Shown here one piece after another: positions 1 through 5,226 of a stretch of 9,148 bases of DNA. Position 1 is the first letter of the stretch, and each line of letters begins with the position of its first letter. This DNA comes from Candidatus Omnitrophota bacterium (GTDB lineage: Bacteria; Omnitrophota; Gorgyraeia; S143-82), in the NCBI GenBank assembly GCA_027065215.1, contig JAMOOT010000193.1:1-9148 (forward strand). Direction: 5' to 3'. The notes beneath the pieces were generated by a model. The model had not been told where the DNA came from, searched no databases, and saw nothing but the letters and a program-made list of their open reading frames with translations. The translations under genes and the position numbers were made by a program.

Positions 1-1
1 T

Positions 2-106
2 TGGGAGAAGTATGAGGGGGCGGGCAGGGAGATATATTTGGTGGGGATAAATATCGATAGTGAGGGAAGGACAGTTGGGGAGATGGAGATAAGGAGGATT
101 GAATAG
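2..106 (+). CDS. C-terminal fragment, probable AAA-ATPase-like / PD-(D/E)XK nuclease family protein
   Basis: An open frame enters from the left edge and ends at a TAG at 104-106, giving the last 34 residues of a protein. The fragment contains YLVGINIDSEGRTV followed by a short charged tail. This resembles the closing strand of the PD-(D/E)XK nuclease domain found at the end of AAA-ATPase-like (DUF1703-type) proteins, which typically finish with a YLVGINFD-like strand, then a charged linker and a W/E-rich end. The catalytic residues and the ATPase domain would lie upstream, outside the window. The coding strand here is very G-rich and has only four C in 105 bases. The assignment rests on one short motif, so the family is tentative, although the reading frame itself looks coding. 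Confidence 0.5.
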   Translation, partial: WEKYEGAGREIYLVGINIDSEGRTVGEMEIRRIE

Positions 107-290
107 GGTAGATGTTGGATTCGGATGCCTAATAGAATAGATTTATCGGGAGGTAATACAAGTAAGAGTAAAAAGAAAGTAAGATTTTAGATTTGAGTTT
201 TAAAATTTAGTTAGATGTGCTTTTGAGTAGTAGGGGTATGTTTGCAAAGATTGGTGGAAGACAGAATCGGGAGAGTATATAAAATTTTGC

Positions 291-319
291 TTGCGTTTTT
301 CTCAAGGATAAAGTAAAAT
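291..319 (+). promoter_or_regulatory. Candidate sigma70-type promoter for rpmE
   Basis: TTGCGT at 291-296 and TAAAAT at 314-319 are separated by exactly 17 bases. The -10 box matches the consensus in 5 of 6 positions; the -35 box matches only in its TTG. Transcription would start near 326, giving a leader of about 25 bases before the rpmE start. The 107-290 stretch upstream shows no other recognisable element. The same TTGCxx-N17-TAAAAT arrangement occurs before the tRNA pair at 2203-2231. Confidence 0.5.
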
Positions 320-350
320 CTCAAAATGTTTTGTTGTTAGGAGGAATGAT

Positions 351-563
351 ATGAAGAAAGGTATTCATCCGGATTATGTAGAGTGTACTATAACTTGTGC
401 TTGTGGTAATGTTATCCATACCCGTTCCACTAAGCCAGGGATACGGGTAGAAATATGTTCTGCCTGTCATCCATTCTTTACTGGTAAGCAGAAATTTGTA
501 GATACTGCAGGTAGAGTGGAGAAGTTCGTTAGGAAGTACGGGAAAAAATATCTCAACAAGTAA
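351..563 (+). CDS. rpmE: 50S ribosomal protein L31 (zinc-binding type)
   Basis: This 70-residue protein is a full-length L31 of the large ribosomal subunit. The N-terminus MKKGIHPDY and the segment ending CHPFFTGKQKFVDTAGRVEKF are hallmarks of the family. It is the zinc-binding (C+) form, with C16, C18, C36 and C39 in CxC...CxxC spacing; C12 is an extra cysteine. The start is fixed by an AGGAGG Shine-Dalgarno at 339-344, six bases before the ATG. A candidate promoter lies at 291-319. The xerC-type gene follows after only six bases, so the two are probably co-transcribed. In many bacteria zinc-type L31 is part of zinc homeostasis, but no Zur-like operator was recognised here. Confidence 0.97.
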   Translation: MKKGIHPDYVECTITCACGNVIHTRSTKPGIRVEICSACHPFFTGKQKFVDTAGRVEKFVRKYGKKYLNK

Positions 564-569
564 TTTTTT

Positions 570-1472
570 GTGAATAAAGACCTTGGTTGGTGGAAAGATA
601 GATTTCTTTCTTATCTACAGATTGAACGCAATTATTCTCCCCGTACAATATGTAATTATTCTATAGATATCCAGCAGTTTATTGATTTTTTATCTGAATC
701 TCAGTTGTCCATTGATGGATTAATGCCTTCTTCTGTGGTTGTTAAGGCATACTTGTCTTTGTTGCGTCGCAGGGGAATGAGTTCGAGGACGATTGCTCGA
801 AGGTTGGCTGCATTGCGAGGATTTTATAATTTTCTGATATTGAAAGGACAGGTCAAGGATAATCCGTTTGCTATGCATCCCAACCCTAAGGAGAGACAGA
901 AACTTCCGCAGTTTCTCACAGAAGAGCAGATAGATAGACTCTTATCTATCGGGTATTCCAATGACTTTTATGGGATGCGCGATAAGGCCATAATTGAGAC
1001 GATTTATTCCACTGGTGCCAGAGTTAGTGAATTGGTTGGCATCTCAATGGATGACTTAAAATTGGACGAGGGATTGGTTAGATTATTTGGAAAAGGGAGA
1101 AAAGAGCGCTTGGCTATATTAGGCAGGTATGCCCAGTTAGCAATTAAACAGTATTTGCGGTTTAGGGATGACTTGGCTGATTCAAATGAACGGGCGCTTT
1201 TTGTAAATAGGTTTGGTAAGAGACTATCTGTTCGCTCTGTGGAAAATATTGTGAGGATGCGTCTTATTCAATCTGGACTTTATAAGCCAGGCCTTTCGGT
1301 TCATAGTTTGCGTCATTCGTTTGCTACTCATCTTCTTAATCGGGGCGCAGATCTTCGAACAGTTCAAGAGATGCTTGGGCATAAGAATATTTCAACCACT
1401 CAGGTCTATACCCATTTAACGGTGGATAGGTTAAGAGAGGTCTATGATAATGCCCACCCTCATGCCCATTGA
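570..1472 (+). CDS. xerC: Site-specific tyrosine recombinase XerC/XerD
   Basis: This 300-residue tyrosine recombinase has the usual length for Xer proteins, which resolve chromosome dimers at dif with FtsK. The N-terminal SAM-like core-binding domain covers about residues 7-92. The catalytic domain covers about 110-295. All active-site residues are visible: R151 (TGARVSEL), K175 (GKGRKER), H245 and R248 (HSLRHSFATHLL), H271 (LGHKNIST) and nucleophile Y280 (QVYTHL). Their spacing matches that of E. coli XerD. The C-terminal end (REVYDNAHPHA) resembles proteins usually named XerC, but XerC and XerD cannot be separated from one sequence. The start is GTG, six bases after the rpmE stop, in the same frame and without a visible Shine-Dalgarno, so translation probably depends on coupling to rpmE. 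The 3' end overlaps the next gene. Confidence 0.93.
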   Translation: MNKDLGWWKDRFLSYLQIERNYSPRTICNYSIDIQQFIDFLSESQLSIDGLMPSSVVVKAYLSLLRRRGMSSRTIARRLAALRGFYNFLILKGQVKDNPFAMHPNPKERQKLPQFLTEEQIDRLLSIGYSNDFYGMRDKAIIETIYSTGARVSELVGISMDDLKLDEGLVRLFGKGRKERLAILGRYAQLAIKQYLRFRDDLADSNERALFVNRFGKRLSVRSVENIVRMRLIQSGLYKPGLSVHSLRHSFATHLLNRGADLRTVQEMLGHKNISTTQVYTHLTVDRLREVYDNAHPHAH

Positions 1473-2235
1473 TTTTTTTATATTCTTGACATCAATTATT
1501 TTCCCTATGTTTGGACAGGGAGGTGGGGTTGTATATGTCCCTTTGTTTTATTTTAAGGGTTTTGCTTTTTATTCGGCGGTGGCAATTAGTCAAAGCCTTA
1601 TATTTGTCTCTGCTATGTCGGCTATGATTACTTACCATCGGGCCAAAATGATTTCTTGGTTGTTGTTTTTTTTAGTGGAGTTCCCTACGATGTTAGGGGC
1701 CTTTGTTGGGGGGATGTTATCAAGTTGGATTCCTGTTGTGTTTGCTAGGGTTTTGCTGAGTGGATTTGTATTTGTCTCAGGTTTAAGGATGTTTTACTCA
1801 AAGGGTAGTTTGGCTAAAAAGAGGTTTTCGATTACAGAACATATAAGAAACAATGTAGTTAGGATATGTATAGGGATTTTGGGTATGTTTATTGCAGGTA
1901 TATTGGCTGGATTGTTGGGGATAGGTGGGGGGGTAATAAAGGTCCCAGTTATGGTTTTGTTTATGCGTATTCCTGCTAAGATTGCAATTGGAACATCGGG
2001 ATTGATGGTGGGCCTAACTGCTATTTCTGGCCTTTTAGGCCATGCCCAGGCAGGGCATTTACCTCCTGTAACTTGCATTTGGCCATATTGGATTGTGGTT
2101 TTTTGTGGTGCACAGATAGGTTCTAAGATTGCAAGTCGCCTATCTGGACAACATTACAGACGCTATCTTGGTATTTTATTGATGGGATTGGCAATCTTGT
2201 TCTTGCTAATGCCTTTATTTTCTAATAAAATTTAA
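1450..2235 (+). CDS. TauE/SafE family membrane permease (putative sulfite/anion exporter)
   Basis: This is a 261-residue, strongly hydrophobic inner-membrane protein with about seven or eight predicted transmembrane segments in two homologous halves. Each half starts with the family's glycine motif: FGQGGGVVYVPLF at residues 21-33 and GLLGIGGGVIKVPVM at 154-168. The C-terminal part, with GAQIGSKIASRLS near 220-232, is also typical. The family exports organosulfonates, sulfite or related anions; the substrate here cannot be inferred from neighbours. ATG 1450 is chosen because AGAGAGG at 1434-1440 lies nine bases upstream. ATG 1444 would be too close to that site and ATG 1462 too far. The gene overlaps the end of the recombinase gene by 23 bases, implying translational coupling. 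Confidence 0.88.
   Translation: MPTLMPIDFFIFLTSIIFPMFGQGGGVVYVPLFYFKGFAFYSAVAISQSLIFVSAMSAMITYHRAKMISWLLFFLVEFPTMLGAFVGGMLSSWIPVVFARVLLSGFVFVSGLRMFYSKGSLAKKRFSITEHIRNNVVRICIGILGMFIAGILAGLLGIGGGVIKVPVMVLFMRIPAKIAIGTSGLMVGLTAISGLLGHAQAGHLPPVTCIWPYWIVVFCGAQIGSKIASRLSGQHYRRYLGILLMGLAILFLLMPLFSNKI
2203..2231 (+). promoter_or_regulatory. Candidate promoter for the tRNA-Cys/tRNA-Leu pair
   Basis: TTGCTA at 2203-2208 and TAAAAT at 2226-2231 are separated by 17 bases. They lie across the 3' end of the TauE/SafE gene. Transcription would begin near 2238, about 16 bases before the first tRNA nucleotide. The boxes match the consensus in 4 of 6 and 5 of 6 positions. No terminator separates the permease gene from the tRNAs, so read-through from upstream is also possible. 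Confidence 0.45.
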
Positions 2236-2253
2236 ATCTAAATAAGAATTTAT

Positions 2254-2326
2254 GGTGGCGTGCCCAAGTAGCTAAGGGGGCGGTCTGCAAAACCGCTATT
2301 CGTGGGTGCAAATCCCACCGCCACCT
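2254..2326 (+). tRNA. tRNA-Cys (anticodon GCA)
   Basis: The acceptor stem pairs GGTGGCG at 2254-2260 with CGCCACC at 2319-2325, all seven base pairs perfect. The anticodon stem is 2280-2284 with 2292-2296, and the loop CTGCAAA places GCA at 2287-2289. The T arm contains the GGTGCAAATCC core. The discriminator is T2326, the U73 expected as a cysteine identity element. The CCA end is not encoded and must be added after transcription. The gene is followed after 23 bases by tRNA-Leu. Confidence 0.97.
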
Positions 2327-2349
2327 TAGATTTGAGAGTAAGGACATTT

Positions 2350-2435
2350 GCCGGGATGGCGGAATTGGCAGACGCAAGGGACTTAAAATCCCTCGCCCCT
2401 TTGTGGGCGTGCCGGTTCAAGTCCGGCTCCCGGCA
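2350..2435 (+). tRNA. tRNA-Leu (anticodon TAA)
   Basis: The acceptor stem pairs GCCGGGA at 2350-2356 with TCCCGGC at 2428-2434, and the discriminator is A2435. The anticodon stem is 2377-2381 with 2389-2393, and the loop CTTAAAA gives TAA at 2384-2386, decoding TTA/TTG leucine codons. A long variable arm (CGCCC paired with GGGCG) makes it a class II tRNA, as expected for leucine. The T arm has GGTTCAAGTCC. No CCA is encoded. The next start codon lies only 39 bases downstream, with no terminator seen between. Confidence 0.97.
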
Positions 2436-2474
2436 GATTTTACTTATGGAAAGTAAACTGTAAGGAGGAATGAT

Positions 2475-2642
2475 ATGAACCTGGGAAGTATGAAGGATAT
2501 GGCCTCTATGATGAAGTTAGCCCAAGAGGCTAAAAAACAGCAGGCAAAACACGATAAGATGCTACAGGAGAATAATGAGTTGTTGAAACGTATAGCCCGG
2601 ACATTAGATGAGATCCTTAAAGAACTGCGTGCAAGAAGGTGA
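2475..2642 (+). CDS. Small charged helical protein of unknown function (55 aa)
   Basis: A short frame encodes 55 residues behind a very strong Shine-Dalgarno, AAGGAGG at 2462-2468, six bases before ATG 2475. That ribosome site is the best argument that it is a real gene. The N-terminal 15 residues are methionine-rich (MNLGSMKDMASMMKLAQ). The remainder is rich in K, E, Q, R and L with heptad-like leucine spacing (LLKRIARTLDEILKELRARR), predicting a long amphipathic helix or coiled coil. There is no signal peptide or membrane segment. The N-terminus faintly recalls the first helix of YbaB/EbfC nucleoid-associated proteins, but the rest of that fold is absent, so no function is assigned. It lies between tRNA-Leu and a small membrane protein, whose start overlaps its 3' end. 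Confidence 0.7.
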   Translation: MNLGSMKDMASMMKLAQEAKKQQAKHDKMLQENNELLKRIARTLDEILKELRARR

Positions 2643-2820
2643 GTGGTTAAGGTTAGTATCTATCTATGTTATTCTTTTGTTGCTCTTTGCAATCAGACTT
2701 GTTTCTCACCATTTGAGTTGGGATGTAAAACGGGTTATTATAAGAAATAGGTTTATGAAGGAACTCTCCCATCCAGGGGTGGGAGAGGTAAGGGCGGTTT
2801 CGATTCTTTTAAGACGCTAA
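2608..2820 (+). CDS. Small single-pass membrane protein, possible helix-hairpin-helix (ComEA-like) protein
   Basis: The frame encodes up to 70 residues, with one clear membrane segment (VSIYVILLLLFAIRLV, about residues 17-32) followed by a basic region. The C-terminus reads ELSHPGVGEVRAVSILLRR. It resembles half of a helix-hairpin-helix motif, whose core is PG-hydrophobic-G followed by A and I at fixed spacing. ComEA, the competence DNA receptor, combines an N-terminal anchor with helix-hairpin-helix motifs and is often encoded beside comEC, as here. The protein is shorter than ComEA and lacks the leucine before PG and the second hairpin, so the link is an inference. The start is uncertain: ATG 2608 overlaps the previous gene by 35 bases, and GTG 2629 would overlap by 14. 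Neither has a good ribosome site. ComEC begins 15 bases after the stop. Confidence 0.5.
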   Translation: MRSLKNCVQEGEWLRLVSIYVILLLLFAIRLVSHHLSWDVKRVIIRNRFMKELSHPGVGEVRAVSILLRR

Positions 2821-2835
2821 GAAAAAGGGGCGGTA

Positions 2836-4206
2836 TTGCCAGGTGTTTGGCTGATTGCATCCACATTTTTTCTAACGGCTTTATTCTATCGCTGGTGGGT
2901 CATTTTGGCCCTTATATTGTTCTTTTTCTTTTGCCGAATCTTGTTGGGGAGAAGGTTTCTATGGTTGTTAAAGAGAATTTTTCTCCCGATTTTTGTGGGG
3001 GTTATTTTGGGAGTTTATTCTTCTTTTGTTTTACCCAAAGATGTCAAATCGATTATTCCACCCAAGAGTCAATTTACCGTAGAAGGTTTGGTGCGGTATA
3101 TTTCTATCCCTGATGGTAAGCGCATTTTAATGCATAGTAGGTGGGTAGTGGTGGCTGGGGAGCGTATCAGGTTCCCTTACCAGATTTGGATAAAGTATAT
3201 GGGTAGGCGGGGATTGTCTGAAGAATTGGTCGGAGAGTATGTCTCTATGCCGGTTTACTTTAATGGAAAAGAATTCCTCTTTTATCCCGAAGATTATTCG
3301 CACAAACCCCATTGGATAAGGTTTATCTTTCGCCCTGCTTATTATATTCGAAAGGCCCTTTATTATATGCTCCGTCCATTGGGGACTCGATCTCGGACCA
3401 TTGCCCGGGCAGTGCTTATTGGTATAAGAAACTGGAATTTTTATCGATTAAAGGAGAAATTTAATTCTATTGGGGCCGGCCATATTTTGGCTATAAGCGG
3501 TCTTCATCTGGCTATACTTACTGGTTTGGTCTTCTGGATCCCAAAGGTATTTGGTTTGCCAGAATTAGCTTCAGATATAATTGCATTATTGTTTGTAATT
3601 GGTTATATGTTAATGATTCCTGAAAGTGCTTCTCTTTTTCGTGCTGGAGTTATGTTTTCTTTATTTTTGTTTTCTCGGCTAATAAGGCGTAATTGGTCGG
3701 TCTATGATTTGTTGGGCTTAACGGTGTTCGTTATTTTCTTTATTAACCCCCAAGAGGTCTTTTCTCTCGGATTTTGGATGTCAGGATTGGCTGTATTGGC
3801 AATATTCTTGGGTTTGTCTTTACTTCCTCGGCATAGTTTTTTGGACCTTTGGTATATCTCATTGGTTGTTTCTTTGGTCTTGGGGCCAATTATAATAAAA
3901 TTTTTTGGTTGTTATCCACTGGTATCCTGGGTAGTAAATCCGATTATGGTCTTGTTGATGACATTGTTCCTCATTTTTTTGGTGGTATATATCGTGTCTT
4001 TTGGTTTGATAGGAGGAGTTTTATTGGATCTATTGGCTAATGCAATGGTCTTTATCCCGGAAGTGTTGAAGGATAGGACATTGCCATTATGCCTTTCTGA
4101 GGTTGGTTGGGGTTGGATTTATGTTTATTATCTATTTTTACTTTTGATTATTGCGGTTGTGGGTAGATACATAATTAGAAAGGAATTTTACGAGAGATGG
4201 ATTTAG
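2836..4206 (+). CDS. comEC: ComEC/Rec2-type competence DNA-uptake channel, short form
   Basis: This 456-residue polytopic membrane protein carries the ComEC competence domain. The signature GAGHILAISGLHLAILTG is at residues 213-230. SLFRAGVMFSL (266-276), NPQEVFSLGFWMSGLAV (304-320) and PLVSWVVNPIMVLLMTL (361-377) match further conserved ComEC blocks. The N-terminal 70 residues contain two or three membrane segments, followed by a soluble region of about 75-165. ComEC forms the inner-membrane pore that brings single-stranded DNA into the cytoplasm during transformation. Full ComEC is usually 600-800 residues and often ends in a metallo-beta-lactamase-like domain, which is absent here; the protein ends after the last membrane segment. 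The start is TTG with AAAGGGG at 2824-2830, five bases upstream. An in-frame stop at 2818-2820 excludes earlier starts. The 3' end overlaps the kinase gene by 10 bases. Confidence 0.88.
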   Translation: MPGVWLIASTFFLTALFYRWWVILALILFFFFCRILLGRRFLWLLKRIFLPIFVGVILGVYSSFVLPKDVKSIIPPKSQFTVEGLVRYISIPDGKRILMHSRWVVVAGERIRFPYQIWIKYMGRRGLSEELVGEYVSMPVYFNGKEFLFYPEDYSHKPHWIRFIFRPAYYIRKALYYMLRPLGTRSRTIARAVLIGIRNWNFYRLKEKFNSIGAGHILAISGLHLAILTGLVFWIPKVFGLPELASDIIALLFVIGYMLMIPESASLFRAGVMFSLFLFSRLIRRNWSVYDLLGLTVFVIFFINPQEVFSLGFWMSGLAVLAIFLGLSLLPRHSFLDLWYISLVVSLVLGPIIIKFFGCYPLVSWVVNPIMVLLMTLFLIFLVVYIVSFGLIGGVLLDLLANAMVFIPEVLKDRTLPLCLSEVGWGWIYVYYLFLLLIIAVVGRYIIRKEFYERWI

Positions 4207-5141
4207 TAATTGTTGGTTCGGTTGCCACTGACAGGTTGCATTTGCCTTCAGGTGTAGCGCATGAGGCGATAGGTGGATCTTGTGTATACGCTGCCATTGC
4301 CGCGACGAAGCTTGGAATAAAGGTGGGTATAGTGGGGGCCATTGGAGGGGATGAGCGAGCGACCAAGATAGTTGAATTTTTGTCTAAGTTCCCAATAGAC
4401 TTAACGGGCTTGGAAAGATTGGATGGGCAGACGTTTTTCTGGGAAGGGAGATATTTTGAGGATATGAATCAGCGTGAAACCCTTAGTTTGTCCTTGGGAG
4501 TATTTGCTGATTTTGTGCCTAAGATCCCAGATCAATACAAGTCTGCTAAGGTGTTATTCCTTGCAAATATATCTCCCCAGATCCAAATGGAATTGATACA
4601 AAGTGTAAATGCAGACATAGTGGTGTTGGATACTATGGATCATTGGATTAGTTCAGATAAGGAAAATTTACTTTCGGCCCTTAAGGCAGTTGATTTGTTG
4701 ATTATTAATGACCAAGAGGCGAGGTTATTAGGTGGGAGTAATAGTCTTATCCGATCTTCAAATAAGATAAAGGAATATTTAAAAGGTGGAAATCTTATTG
4801 TGAAGAAAGGGGAACATGGTTCAATTCTATTTACTCCTGAGAGGATGTGTTTTGTGCCGGCTTATCCGTTGGAGAATCCTGTGGATCCTACTGGTGCAGG
4901 AGACAGTTTTGCTGGGGCATTATTGGGTGCATGGTTAAGACTTGGATTAGGCAGAGAATGTTTGGGAGAGGCAATGTTTTATGCTACTGCGACGGCCTCG
5001 TTTTGTGTTGAGGGTGTTGGGCCAACGAAGTTGGCTGAATGTGGATTAGAAGAGATAGAAAAAAGAGCGGATGTATTGAACTCATTAATCTGCCGAAGGT
5101 GGGATTCGAACCCACACGTCCGGGAGGACACATGGTCCTGA
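4197..5141 (+). CDS. PfkB-family carbohydrate kinase
   Basis: This is a soluble ribokinase-fold kinase of 314 residues that transfers phosphate from ATP to a sugar or similar hydroxyl substrate. The N-terminal glycine pair lies in IGGSCVYAAIAATKLG (about 25-40). The NxxE motif is INDQEARLL, with N171 and E174. The PfkB signature DPTGAGDSFAGA starts at D230 and contains the anion-hole GAGD, with catalytic base D236. Segments such as TFFWEGRY, DTMDHW and ASFCVE match a subgroup usually annotated only as sugar kinase, so the substrate is unknown. ATG 4197 has AAAGGA at 4179-4184 and overlaps comEC by 10 bases. The last 16 codons and the TGA lie antisense to the convergent tRNA-Leu(CAG) gene. The residues from C299 onward are therefore tRNA-derived and probably not an ancestral kinase tail. 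Confidence 0.87.
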   Translation: MDLVIVGSVATDRLHLPSGVAHEAIGGSCVYAAIAATKLGIKVGIVGAIGGDERATKIVEFLSKFPIDLTGLERLDGQTFFWEGRYFEDMNQRETLSLSLGVFADFVPKIPDQYKSAKVLFLANISPQIQMELIQSVNADIVVLDTMDHWISSDKENLLSALKAVDLLIINDQEARLLGGSNSLIRSSNKIKEYLKGGNLIVKKGEHGSILFTPERMCFVPAYPLENPVDPTGAGDSFAGALLGAWLRLGLGRECLGEAMFYATATASFCVEGVGPTKLAECGLEEIEKRADVLNSLICRRWDSNPHVREDTWS

Positions 5142-5174
5142 ACCATGCGCGTCTGCCAGTTCCGCCACTTCGGC
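5091..5174 (-). tRNA. tRNA-Leu (anticodon CAG)
   Basis: Read on the minus strand, the acceptor stem pairs GCCGAAG (5174-5168) with CTTCGGC (5098-5092), and the discriminator is A at 5091. The anticodon loop is TTCAGGA, with CAG at 5140-5138 flanked by ATGGT/ACCAT. A long variable arm marks a class II tRNA, and the T arm contains GGTTCGAATCC. It decodes CTG leucine codons. No CCA is encoded. It is the only minus-strand gene seen in the window. Its 3' half overlaps the end of the kinase gene, and its 5' end lies 52 bases before the argB start, in divergent orientation. Confidence 0.97.
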
Positions 5175-5184
5175 AGGGAAAATA

Positions 5185-5213
5185 ATGTTATCATAAACGA
5201 AATTGTTTGTTAA
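5185..5213 (-). promoter_or_regulatory. Candidate promoter for tRNA-Leu(CAG)
   Basis: On the minus strand, TTAACA (5213-5208) and TAACAT (5190-5185) are separated by 17 bases. The -35 box matches the consensus in 5 of 6 positions and the -10 box in 4 of 6. Transcription would start near 5178, a few bases before the mature tRNA end at 5174. The -35 box overlaps the argB ribosome site on the other strand. Confidence 0.4.
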
Positions 5214-5218
5214 GGAGG
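5211..5218 (+). promoter_or_regulatory. argB ribosome binding site that decides the start
   Basis: TAAGGAGG lies eight bases before ATG 5227. The frame is open upstream to a TTG at 5203, but that start would place this strong site inside the coding region, so ATG 5227 is preferred. Confidence 0.85.
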
Positions 5219-5226
5219 AAAGATAT

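Noticed and set aside
126..285. Very short frames in the 107-350 intergenic region (for example from ATG 126 and ATG 239)
   Set aside because: They encode about 21 and 14 residues without good ribosome sites or any recognisable sequence; no RNA element was recognised there either.
2643..2753. GTG-initiated frame of about 35 codons after the 55-residue gene
   Set aside because: It has a fair purine-rich site upstream but a cysteine-rich, irregular product; the overlapping frame with a clear membrane helix is more convincing.
4979..5194. Minus-strand open frame encoding about 71 residues with WRNWQTRMVQDHV
   Set aside because: It is the familiar artefact of translating a tRNA-Leu gene; the tRNA structure fully explains it.
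5181..5205. AT-rich, partly palindromic stretch considered as a dif/Xer site
   Set aside because: The half-sites do not match the dif arrangement of two 11-base arms around a 6-base centre, and the stretch is better explained as promoter and leader.
5203..5226. Eight extra N-terminal codons for argB from TTG 5203
   Set aside because: They would contain the strong Shine-Dalgarno TAAGGAGG; ATG 5227 is correctly spaced and matches the family N-terminus.
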